Below are positions 35,747 to 46,375 of a stretch of DNA of 64,000 bases, in pieces (position 1 is the first letter of the stretch; every line of letters starts with the position of its first letter). This DNA is from Dastarcus helophoroides. Taxonomy: Eukaryota; Arthropoda; Insecta; Coleoptera; Bothrideridae. The position numbers were made by a program, and so were the translations under genes. The stretch spans positions 40,715,059 to 40,779,058 of the forward strand of contig CM053327.1 in the NCBI GenBank assembly GCA_028583605.1, written 5' to 3'. The notes under the pieces were generated by a model. That model was given only the letters and a program-made list of their open reading frames with translations. It was not told the DNA's origin and searched no databases.

Positions 35747-37694
35747 AAAGGTCGAATTCCTCAAAAAAAAATCAAAATCTTGAAAAAAGTCAAATTTTTA
35801 AAAAAGGGGAAATTTTGAATGAAAGTTGAAATTTTCAAAAGTCGACAGTCAAAAAGAAAACAAATTTTCACAAAAGTCCAAATTTTTAATTTCTAAAATA
35901 GGTTCAGATTTACGAAAAAAATCAAACATATCAAAAAAATATCCAAATTTAAAAGTCAAAGCTAGACATTTTTAAAGAGAGCCGAAATTTTTAAAGAGGT
36001 TTTAATTTTTATATTCTAAAAAGGCCCAGAGCCAACATTTCGAAATTTAAAACTTAAATGATTAAAATCGTTAATGAAAGTCTAATGAAAAGGTCATAAT
36101 TTTTAAAAAGTGGAGAAATATTGAAAAAAGTCGGGGATTTTAAAAAATGTTTAGATTTTCATAAAGGTCCAAATTCTTATATAAAGAATTTTTTAAAGCT
36201 ACATTTTCAAAAAACTAAACGTGCAAAAGGTCGAGATATTAAAAAAGAGTCAAATTTCCAAAAAATATAGAGATTTTCAAATATTCAACATTTCTAAAGT
36301 CGCCGTTTTGAAAAAAAAAACAATATTTTCAAAAAATCGAAACTTTGAAATAAGTCTAAACTTTTTAAAATAAATTCATAATTTTTTAACGAAGTCGAGA
36401 TTTTTAACGAACGTCGAAATTCTCAAAAAAAAAACAAAACTTCAAGAAATTCGAAATTTTGAATAGATGGAAATTTCAAAATAGCCGAAATTTTGAAGGA
36501 AGCGAAAATTGTCATGGAAAACGCAATTTCCAAATAAATCAGCAATTTTCTAAAAAAGTTAAAATTTTCGAAGAAAAGCTGAAGTTTTCAAAAAAGTGCC
36601 AAATTTTCTAAAAAAAAAATCCAAATTTTCAAAAATTGGAGGTTTTCAAAAAATTCGAAAGTAAGAAAAAGTCGAATTTTGAAAATAGGTAGTTTGAAAG
36701 AGTCGAATTCTTCAAAAAAAAAAACAAAATCTTTAAAAAAAGCTAAAAAAGGTCAAATTTTAAAAGAACAGTATTTTCAGAACTCGAAATTTTGGGATTA
36801 ATTTTGAAAAATCGTTTGTCAAAAATTAAGTTTGTTTTTCTTAAAATTTAGACTTTTTCAAAAATGTTGTCTTTGTTCTTGAAATTTGAATACTCTTTCG
36901 AGATTTTGAATATAAATATTCAAAATAAAAATTACCATACAATTTTTAAATCCAAGTAAGCACTTTTGCGTTTGAAATTTATCTTCTGCTAACATTTTGT
37001 GCAAAAATTTGAAATTTTTAATAGAAATGTAAATTTTGAGAATAAAAGTAAAACATTCCATAAAAAGTTTAATTTGAATTATTTGTAAAGTTCAATTTTC
37101 TATGAAAAAAATTTAAATTTTAATATCAACAACAAGTTTTCAATTTTAAGGACGAAATTTTGTGAAATTTGTAAAAATATTTAACATTTTTATAATAGAT
37201 TTTTGACACAAAAGTTCAAGTAGCAAAGGGTCGAACTTGCAAAGGACCAAATTTTCGAATGTATACCAGAGGTTTAGCGAAAGTAATTATATAATATTTA
37301 AGAGAACACACAATTTTGACTTCTAAATTCTAAACAAATCGCAGTTTTGAGGCTTGAGGAAAAAATCAAAGCTTTCAGAATCAAAATTACTATTTTAACG
37401 TAAGCAAAATTATTGCAACTTTAAGTTATATATTTTCTAACATGTCACCATTTCAAGTTTACTATAAAAATTTCGACCCCAACGCCAAGATCTCGGCTTT
37501 AAATTGGAATATCATGTTGGATTTTTTGCTAAAATTTTGTCTTGAAATTAAAAAATGTTTAGGTTAAATTTGAAATTGCGAAATTTTAGCAAAATGTTTG
37601 AGAAAAAATTATATTTTGGAATTTTTGGAAGAATTAGGAAGTCGGCAGCAGGAATTTAAATTTGGGATTTAAAAAAAAAATGAAATACTAAATT

Positions 37695-38056
37695 CTATAA
37701 TGCACAGACCAATAGGTTTGAACATTTATTAGATTCGAAGTTTGGAAACCAAATACCGGTTTCGATCTTGTTAGATCTCGTCAGTTTGGTATATCCAACT
37801 CGAATGCTAATAAATGTTCCGACAAGTAAGTACTAAAACAATCACAGGCGTCGAGCGAGTGACTCTTTAGTACTACCACCTATTGGTCCATAGAGAAACT
37901 ATGGCCATCGCCAACAATGACGTATGCAAGAAGAATGCAACCTAGACTACAAATTCATGCAGCCCTCCAGGCGTGTATAGTGAGCTACCTATGATTCACT
38001 ATACACGCCTGGAGGGCTGCATGAATTTGTAGTCTAGGTTGCATTCTTCTTGCATA
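37695..38056. repeat. Satellite family B with a 61-bp perfect palindrome
   Basis: From 37.70 kb it runs through cacagaccaataggtttgaa, the taccggtttcgatcttgtta block and gcaacctagactacaaattc. The last part, 37923-38056, is two 61-nt arms with no mismatch around the 12-nt spacer gctacctatgat. Confidence 0.9.
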
Positions 38057-38723
38057 TGAAATACTAAAGTCGAAGTGGATTTTGAAAGAAAAAAATTTAC
38101 GAAAAAAAAATGTGATTAATAATTTCAAAAAATAGAGGTATCAAATTAAGAAAAGAAAATTGAAAGAATTAAAAAATATTCCAGAATAATTTCTAGAAAA
38201 ACTCGAATTTTCAAAAAAATTGTAAGGAAAACCAAGTTTTTCTAGCTTCAATGAAAAACATGCTACTACTTTATTCCAAAGATACAACAGAGGACATTTT
38301 TTTCATTTCAAACTCGAAATTTTAGAAGAAGAAAAGAAATATTTCGAGTAATTTCCAGATAAAAGTTCAAATTTCAAGAAAAAGTTAAAAATCTTGATAA
38401 AAGATTCAAGTCAAAACTTAAAATTTTTATTTGGGTGGAAAATGTGAAAATTGTATGTTTTTAATCTAATCTAATCTAATCAGAAATGAGAGATGAAGAC
38501 GAGATAAAAGTTGCATGGAATTGTGTACAATTTTGAAATAAAAATTGAAATTTCAAAAAAATTTCCAATCTTAAGTATAAAATAAAAAATATTTTAAGTA
38601 TATAAATTCGACGAACCAAAATAAACCGATATTTTTTTTCGATTTCGTTCCGGTTTTCGTTCCGGCGAAAATAACGTTTTTTTTCGGTTTTCGGTTTCGA
38701 TTCAGTTCCGGTTCAAAGCCCTG

Positions 38724-39339
38724 AATTTAAAAAGCTTCAAAGTAAATAAAATGTTATAGACTAAACATTTAAATTAGAGTTTGTATGCATCATACATCAT
38801 TTTTTTTTAGCAACACACTTAATTAGGATTCAAAGGGTTTACATTTCTGTTTTATTTTTTGGTATTATTTCTAGCTATGATAGCGAGACAATTATTGGGC
38901 CTAATCAGTTGACAGTTTGGCATTAAAAGTACAATTTTATCAGCATCTTTTTTTTTACTGTTCTCTGTTATTAATATTCAACGAGACATTCCATATTTCG
39001 TTTTTTAATAAATCTGCTCAAAGTATGCAGTTCTAGAACATGAGTAGGCGAACTGGTAGTACAATCATAAGATTTTCCATCGAGATAGCACATATTTTAA
39101 AGACAGGTAGGTATTCATTCATATATTTCTTCTTTCATATTCTAAGAAATGATTTGAATCACGACGATTTATCTAAAAGTAAGTATACGCTACACAGTCA
39201 CCAGAATCGTACGTAACAGTAATAAATCCATCGTTTCTACTGTTACGTATGATTCCAATGATTGTCAAGAATATACAATTCAAATAAATCGTTGTGATTC
39301 AAATTATTCAACAAATGTTCATTGGGTACTGGTCTAAAA
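38724..39339. other. AT-rich spacer between two hAT-like elements
   Basis: Unique sequence. It includes a loose inverted pair around ctactgttacgtatgattcc near 39.17-39.3 kb, matched by gaatcgtacgtaacagtaat. No gene was recognised. Confidence 0.45.
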
Positions 39340-42300
39340 CAGGGGTCGGCAAACTTTTAAACCGAAAAAGCCAGCCGCAATAAAAAAATTGATTTCGTGA
39401 ATTTCAAAGAGCCACACATTTTTATTTCTGATTTTACATATAATTTCAAAATTAAATCAGATAAATCAGACAAAATATGGGACCGAGAGAGATCCCCCTA
39501 ATTCATGTAGTCAAACGAAAATATATTTAGCCCAAAAGACTTTTTATACCTCAAAATTTAGATCTTTACTTCAAAATTTGCCCTTTTTCCGCAATTTCGA
39601 CTTTTTCAACTCTTATTTATTAGTCTTCTTTTTTAATATCGATTTTGTTCCTAAAATTAAATTTTTACCCCAAATCTTGCATTATTTTCAAAACTTGACA
39701 GTTTGTGAAAATATTTACCTTTTTCTAATTCGACTTACTGGAAGATCTGACTTATTTCTCTGAAATTCATTTTTTATCGACTTTTTTAACAAAAAAAGTA
39801 AAACTTGAAAGTAATTGGAGATGTTAGGTCAAATAGTTTTTGAAGATTTTTACCTTTTTTCAAAGTTTTTTTTTTCGAAATTTAGATCTACTCTTAGAGT
39901 TAACTTTTTTCCAAAATTACATTTTTTCAACTTTGTTTTAAATTGCGGCTTTTTTCTAGAACTTTCTACATTCTTTTTGAAATTCGTCCTTTTACTGAAT
40001 TTCGGCATTTTCCCAAATTTGACTTTTACTAAACATTTAAACTTTTACTTATTTTCTACAAATTTGGGCTTGCTGCGCAAAATTCGGTATTTAGCTCGAA
40101 ATTTCGACTTTTAAAATTTGACATTTCATATTTTTGTAAATTGCGATATTTTGAAAAAATGTATAAACATATTTTCAAAATGATTCATTTAATTTTGACC
40201 TTCAATACTTCAACACTTGTCTACAAATTTCTATATTCTTTTTAAAATTTGTCCTTTTTCCAAATTAAGCCATTTTACTCGAATATTGACTTTTTTTCAT
40301 TTTTTCGACTTTGTTCTAAATTGCGGCTTTTTTCTAGAACTATCTACATTCGTTTAAAATTCGTCCTTTTATCGAATTTCGGCATTTTCCTCAAAATTGT
40401 TTTTTATTAAACATTTACACTTTTATTTATTTTCTAGAAATTTGAACTTGTTTTGGTAAATTTTTTTAATTTTCGACTTTTAAAATTCGATATTTTATTG
40501 TTTCTGCAAACTGCGATTTTTTAACGAAATTCGTCAATTTTCAAAATGTTTGACTTAGTCTCAAAATTAGATTTTTTCCTTAAAATTTAACCTTTCTTTA
40601 AAGTTCTACATTTTTGTTTAAACTGGAAATTGAATCTACATTGTCTTTTCTTTCGAATTTATTTTACTAATTTTATCAAAATTGGAATTTATCTGAACAT
40701 TTGGCGTTTTATTTTTAATTCGTCTTGTTCTCGAAATTTCAAATTTATTCTCAAAATTTGACGTTCTCAGGAAAAATGCAGATTCTCTTCTTCTCTGAAA
40801 AACTTCGACTTTTTAAAAATTCGACAATTTTTCTAAGGTGTCAATTTCTCTTTTCGAAATTTTACAATTTTTCACAAAATTTAAATTTGTCTAAAAATTT
40901 CAGGTTTAATATTGGTGCTGGGCTTCAATCTTTTATCGAAATTCGACATTTTTTAAAAAATTGTATCTTTTTTAAAAACTTTTAACAAATTAATTTGTTT
41001 CGAAATCTTTTTTTCAAAAATCGATTTTTCTTGGAAATTTCAACTTTTATTTTAAACTAAATTCATCTATTTTCAAATCTCAAAATTTGATTTTTTTCTT
41101 AACATTTGACGCCCTCTGGGAAATTTTGACGTTCTTTTCAAATGTTATACTTTTCTCAAAAGTGGAAGATTTATCGATATTTTCTTTCCTTTTGAAATTA
41201 TTTTATCAATTTCCTCAATATTCAATTCGAAATTTTAATTTATTCTCAAATTCGACGTTTTTTTTTAAATTTTATCTTTTTTGAGAACTTTTGACAAATT
41301 CATATTTTTGAAATCTTTCTTATTTAAAATTCGGTATTTACTGGAAATTTCAACTTTTATTTCGAAATAAATTGTCGATTTTTAAAGCTCAAAATTGGAT
41401 TTTTTTCTCAAAATTTGACTTTCTCTAAGAAATTTTCATTATTTTATAAAATTCAATACTTTTCTTGAACCTGGAATTTTTATCAACAGTCTCTTTTCTG
41501 TCGAAATTATTACACCAATTTTTCCAAAATTTGAATTTATCAGAAAATTTGGATTTTTTTCTAAATTGTCTTGGTCTCGAAATTTCATATTTCTTCTCAA
41601 AGTTTAAATTTCTCTGGAAAATGCAAATTTTTTGTCGAAATCACAAGCTTTTCTTAAAATTTTGGCTTTTTCCATGAAATTTTTCCTAAAATTTGACTTT
41701 TTTCTTCTCCGAAAAACTTCGACTTTTTTCAAGTTCGACAATTTTTTTTAAGCTTTAAGTTTGTTTTTACAATTTCTTTTTTTTAAAGTTTAATCCACTA
41801 GCAAAGGGCAACCCTATTATGCCTTCAAAGCCTTCAAAGGATGCGGAAACAAGAATAGATGGCAATGAACCGCCTTCTTAAACAAGGATAGGTTGTAATT
41901 TTTGGGAACTACTCCATTTTACAGTTTTTCAAAATTCAAATTTGTCTAGAAATTTTAGGTTTTCAGTTTTTTTAAATGTCAATTTATTGTCGTTTAATGT
42001 TTTTTTTTTAAATTTTACCTTTTGATAAATACATTTTTTTCGAAATCTTATTTTTTTCAATTTTTTCGAAATCTCTTCTTTTTTCTCAATTTTTTCGAAA
42101 TCTTTTCTTTCTCAATTTTTTCGAAATCTCTTCCCTTTTTTCAAAATTCGGCTTTTTCTGGAAATTTCAGCTTCTATTTTGAACTTTGATATTTGCTGTT
42201 TCTGTAAATTTAGATTTTTTTCCCACAAAAGTAATCCAACTTTTTTTCACGAAATTTCAAGCCTGTAGAAAATCTAAAAATATAAAAGTATAAATCATGA

Positions 42301-42615
42301 GTAAAATATTTTTAGAAATTTCGGCTCCCCAAATTAATCTTTTTCTACATATTTCAAATTTCATGTGCTTTTTTAAAATTTAATACAAATCAATCAAAAA
42401 ATTCGAAAAAATACTTCTTGAAATCATAAGTTTTTTGTCAAAATTTAAACAAAACATAAAAATTCCTAGAAAAATATTGGAAATTTCGACTTCTGTAGGT
42501 CACTTGTTTAATGAGTACTTATTTTCGGTGTGTCTGTGCACTCTAGCTTATATTTATTTATTTTTCTAGGGGAATTTAAAGAGCCGCAACTGCCTTTTAA
42601 AAGAGCCGACCCCTG
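39340..42615. mobile_element. Non-autonomous hAT-like element B (3.28 kb)
   Basis: It starts CAGGGGTCGGC and ends GCCGACCCCTG, with a perfect 8-bp duplication GTCTAAAA at 39332-39339 and 42616-42623. Just inside both ends lie the words agccgc/gcggct and aaagagcc. The interior is T-rich 'aaatttcgac' filler with no transposase. A reverse-oriented LINE K tail is nested at 41.77-41.91 kb. The CAGGGGTCGGC end type is widespread among animal hAT elements. Confidence 0.88.
41774..41912 (-). pseudogene. LINE family K 3' end, nested in hAT-like element B
   Basis: Read on the minus strand, it has the C-terminal frame (with gaaggcggttcattgccatc), then the tail with ccctttgctagtggattaaa and an A run. 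It has the same end as at 54.2 kb. Confidence 0.75.
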
Positions 42616-42623
42616 GTCTAAAA

Positions 42624-43091
42624 GAATGACTACTTGCAGCGTAATTGGAACTTTTTTTAATTTTCCTAAAAGAAAACTTAACTGACGACAAATGTATTGA
42701 ACATTAATTTTGTAGATGCGTCATTTCTTATTTTTTTCTGCTGTACTTTTCGTCAAACTGTCTAATTATTTCCGTACATTTTTGACGTCCATTTATTTTT
42801 GAGAATTCCTGTTATTTGTTTCGATTAGATCGACAAAAACCGAAGATACAGAAGTAATCACTTTAAATTCATATTAGTTTCAAGTACATGGTATAATTAT
42901 ATGGCGAAATAATATAAAATTTGTTTGCCATCAGTAAGATCATATTCTTGGTTTTCGCTTCAAAAAAATGATCTACACATTGCGCATCTCAGTGTGTTTG
43001 CAATTTTCCAAATACTGCACATTATAACCTTCCTCTGTTCTTACGGAATTATGTAATATTTATTTTGTTCTTCACAAACCGAGCTGATTAA
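42624..43091. other. AT-rich spacer
   Basis: No gene or repeat was recognised. Confidence 0.4.
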
Positions 43092-44673
43092 TCCTTACTA
43101 AAATATTATAAATCCAAAGGTGTATGTATGTGTTCGTTTTTCAGGGTTCAATTATATATAATCAAATCCTTTTCTAACGCTGATAGCTGTAAAGGTAACT
43201 CATATTATCTTGTTTGATATACAATTCAAGCCCATTCTTTTTTATTTTCCACTAGTTTCTTCGCTTCTTTCCATTCCATATTGCGTTTTTTCAGAACTTT
43301 CACTATTTTGCCCTTCCATATCTTCTTAGGTCTTCAGGGTTCAATGACTGAGGCGATTTCGACGAAAATTGGTGTAGACATTATACTTCTAGTATGGAAT
43401 AGTTAGTAGGATTCTGGATTCTGGATTCGTTGTGGGTTGCCTAAAAATTTAGGCCAGCACTTAGGCCACCCTTTCCGGGCCCATTGTGCTATCCCCGTGA
43501 TTGAGGTGTCCTTGGTCATTCATTCAGCCACCCAACCTTGTTGAGAAACTGAAGAACGTCCCTTGGATGCGCCTCTCTCAAACTGGCCACACTAGGCCAG
43601 AAGTCCCCCAGCGTGGATCCTCTGATTGATGCTAGTGCCGGGCAGTGACACATCACGTGCTCGACACTCTCATCTTCTTCTAAACACCCTCTGCAGCTCG
43701 GGTCGTTTATAATTCCCATTCTGTGGAGGTGTTTGTTTAATCGACAGTGACCTGTCCATGTCCCTACAAGTTTCCTGAGATTATTCCTTGAGAGTTGTAC
43801 GCATAGTTTTGCCCTTTCCCTGCACGGCATTCTAATGAATGCGTGAGTTTGTCGGCATGTTGTTATTGATGCCCATAAGGCTTTGTGTTTACGATAAGTT
43901 TCTTCGTTAAATAGGGATCTTATGGTTGATCTTGCCAGGGGAAGGGTTGGTTCTGGTCCAACGAATTGTCCCTCCGAACCCTTCCTCGCCAGTTTGTCAG
44001 CGCGTTCGTTTCCCTCTTTCCCAGAATGTCCTTTGATCCATATTAGATCAATTGCATTCTCTTGTGATAGACGTTCTAGAGCTAGGTGGCAATTCCATAC
44101 CAGCACTGAGTTTGTTTTCACATTCCTCAGGGCCTTAAGGGCTGTCCGTCTTTATTTGGATATATTTTCCTGTAATGTTCAGTGGCGTCATTTGTTCGGC
44201 GCTATATAAAATTCCCAACATCTCCGCTTGAAAGATTGTTGGGTATTTATCTAGCTTAATACTTACACTTAGGTTCAGGTCTTCCGAGAAGATTCCTGTT
44301 CCAGTGCCCGTATTTGTTTTCGATCCATCCGTGTATATACTTACGTCTGGTATCCTTGCTTGTACTTTCTAATAGTTAGTAGGCTACATATATGCAAAGT
44401 ATTACATATATGGTAGGCTACAATCTATCACAAACTTATATCCAGAAAGCTTAAAGAAAAGTAAGAAGAGTGAACTTTATTTTGACAGCGACCTCTCTTT
44501 TTAGCTCCCCGAACTATTACCATAGAAGTAGAAATCTGTATTATCGATTTTAGTAATATTACGTTACCAGCCTGCAATTTAAATTGAAATGAATATAAAA
44601 TTTTACTTAAATGTAAAATTATTTTGTAGTTATTTATTCAATCTCGCTGACGAAGTCTCGGGTAGCAGCTATG
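43092..44673 (+). mobile_element. Probable Helitron-like element, interrupted by a LINE
   Basis: It starts tccttactaaaatattataa followed by ggtgtatgtatgtgttcg. It continues with cgacgaaaattggtgtagac and taggctacatatatg, and ends ctgacgaagtctcgggtagc plus agcta. These are the usual start and end phrases of a non-autonomous repeat very common in insects that I associate with Helitrons (TC start, small GC hairpin, CTA end). No Rep/helicase is present. The LINE at 43411-44370 sits inside it. The class assignment is from memory. Confidence 0.5.
43411..44370 (-). mobile_element. 5'-truncated LINE (family R) with RNase H
   Basis: It is flanked by a 13-bp target duplication, AATAGTTAGTAGG, at 43398-43410 and 44371-44383. 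Minus-strand frames encode an RNase H domain, with TDGSKTNTGTG and AEMLGI in the first part (frame change near 44.13 kb) and WIKGHSGKEGNERADKLARK in the 201-residue frame 43516-44121. The zinc-finger-like CRGCLEEDESVEHVMCHC and the C-terminal FLNKVGWLNE follow. RNase H plus a CCHC-like tail places it with the R1/I/Jockey-type LINEs. The 3' tail is a short repeat of attctgg units. It is nearly identical to the 35.3-kb copy, so both are fairly recent. Confidence 0.92.
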
Positions 44674-44796
44674 ATTGTAGCTGCATATTTTTTCAAAATA
44701 GAAAAAAAAGAATGCACCACAAGAATGTACAAAAATCAAAATATTTATTTAAAGAGAATTAAAATATCTTGAATTAGTTTTAGTTATCAATCTTAC

Positions 44797-44825
44797 CCTT
44801 TATTGAAGGTTATAGGAGGCATCAT
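44797..44825 (-). CDS. Possible 29-nt micro-exon (uncertain)
   Basis: On the minus strand a good acceptor (ctttctattgcag) and a good donor (GG|GTAAGA) enclose 29 nt open in a single frame (MMPPITFNKG). It has the right strand and lies upstream of the form3 exons, so it could be an early exon of that gene. The sequence matches nothing I know in INF2, so this is a guess from splice signals only. Confidence 0.2.
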
Positions 44826-45242
44826 CTGCAATAGAAAGAAAAAAAATTAGTATAAGCGATCGCTGCAAAAGCCAATGCTGCTGCTTCCATTTATATCAAA
44901 ATAACCGTACAATAGGAAAACGTTTAATTTATTCAAGTGAAAGTAATAAATCGTTGCTAAAAACAAAAATGTACACTCTGCGAAATTTTGTACATCTTTT
45001 TAAATTCATTCTAGAATTTTTAAACTCGTTTCGACTTTAAACTACTTTTGGGAAAAATCCAGAAGTTGATTCGACTCCAAACTCAGTTTTTTTTATTGTT
45101 TTTTCCAGTTTGAAAATTAAATTGAAGTTCGAGTTTAGTCAAACTTTTAAATCAATTTCGAAGTTACTCGACTTAACTTTAACTTCAGTTTTAGAATTTC
45201 GACTAAAATCCCCAAGTCTTCACTACAAATTTAAAATTTCGT

Positions 45243-45535
45243 CGAACCTTGGACTTTTAACAAAATTCCCATGTTTTTCTAAATGTCCAGTTTTCAATGC
45301 CAAGTTTGATACTTTTTTTTTTTTTGGTGGAACGGACTGGTTTCGTCGAACTTTGGACTTTTAACATGTCTTTCTAAATGTCCAGTTTTCAATGCTAAGT
45401 TTGATTCATTTTTTTTTGTGAAACGGACTGGTTTTGTCGAACCTTGGACTTATAACATGTCTTTCTTAATGTCCAGTTTTCAATGCCAAGTTTGATTCAT
45501 TTTTTTTTTGGTGGAACGGACTGGTTCTTGGTTAT
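45243..45535 (+). repeat. Three-copy tandem repeat (~97 bp) carrying a MITE end
   Basis: Each unit runs from gaaccttggactt through aatgtccagttttcaatgcc to a T run and ggtggaacggactggtt. That last phrase is the outer end of fold-back family A. The third unit passes directly into a family A half element. Confidence 0.85.
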
Positions 45536-45655
45536 TTTCAAAAATTGAAATACAAAATTTGTCCCCTGAAACCAAGAAAGATTAAAAAACACAACAAAGG
45601 TTGCTCTAACGCGTTTCGACAGCCAAGCTATCATCTTCAGAGAGATACATACATT
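45515..45655. mobile_element. Half of fold-back family A
   Basis: It has the left arm with ggaacggactggttcttggt, acaaaatttgtcccctgaaa and cgacagccaagctatcatct, ending at the usual centre (cagagagata). Confidence 0.8.
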
Positions 45656-45919
45656 ATATTTTAAATTTGATTCAATCTAGACTAGTTGTCTGTACAATAA
45701 GAGCGAATATGAGGTCCTCTCGAGTTGTACAGCGAATTTTTCCTACGACTGAGATGCATCATCCATTAAAACAAAAATAAGGTTTGAAAAAATCAATAAT
45801 TTTTCATATGACATTTAAATTTTTTGATATATTATTGCAAAATGTACCAAGCATCAATAAAACGTCATAAATTTATCGCAACAAAATCCATATTTTTGCG
45901 ATTTGATTTCGCAGGTAAC

Positions 45920-46075
45920 TGATATACAAATCTTGTTCCCTAAAATCAATAAAGATTAAAAAATACAAAAACAGTTGCTCTAACGCGTGTCGATAACCAA
46001 ATATCGGGTTTCAGGGGGCAAGATTTGTATATCAATTTTTGAAGTTAATCAAGGAGCAGTCGTTCCACCAAAAAA
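45920..46075. mobile_element. Fold-back family A, shortened
   Basis: Both arms are present but the centre is reduced (aaatcttgttccctaaaatc ... tcagggggcaagatttgt). It ends with the gtcgttccacc stretch. Confidence 0.75.
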
Positions 46076-46214
46076 AATCTGACCTAATAATGTTTCAGTT
46101 GCCGCTTATGGAATGTCAGCTGGGATACAATTTATTGATTCTGTACTAAGTTCACTCACTTTCAATATTTTCTTCGCCAAATAGTTGTCAATTTGACAGA
46201 CTTTATAGTTTTTG

Positions 46215-46375
46215 TGGAACGGACTGGTCCTTGGTTATCTTCAAAAATTGAAATACAAATCTTGGCCCCTAAAACCAAGAAAGTTTAAAAAACAAAACAA
46301 AGGTTGCAACCTTTGTTGTGTTTTTTAATCTTTCTTGGTTTCAGGGGACAAGATTTCTATTGCAATTTTCAAAAT
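46215..46375. mobile_element. Fold-back family A, shortened
   Basis: It starts ggaacggactggtccttggt. The arms meet at aaaggttgcaacctttgttg, a nearly perfect hairpin without the usual central loop. Confidence 0.85.

Larger units (their letters stand above)
32634..38723. mobile_element. Non-autonomous hAT-like element C (6.09 kb, with nested insertions)
   Basis: The left end is CAGGGCTTCGAACCG and the right end CGGTTCAAAGCCCTG. Inside both ends the words cggttttcgttcc and ttcggttttcg recur. The flanks are ATTTTAAA (32626-32633) and AATTTAAA (38724-38731), an 8-bp duplication with one mismatch, as expected for an old hAT insertion. The interior is A-rich filler without a transposase. Nested in it are a half fold-back (33.7 kb), a solo-LTR-like insertion (34.07-34.40 kb), a LINE fragment (35.28-35.75 kb) and satellite B with a palindrome (37.7-38.06 kb). 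Confidence 0.8.
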
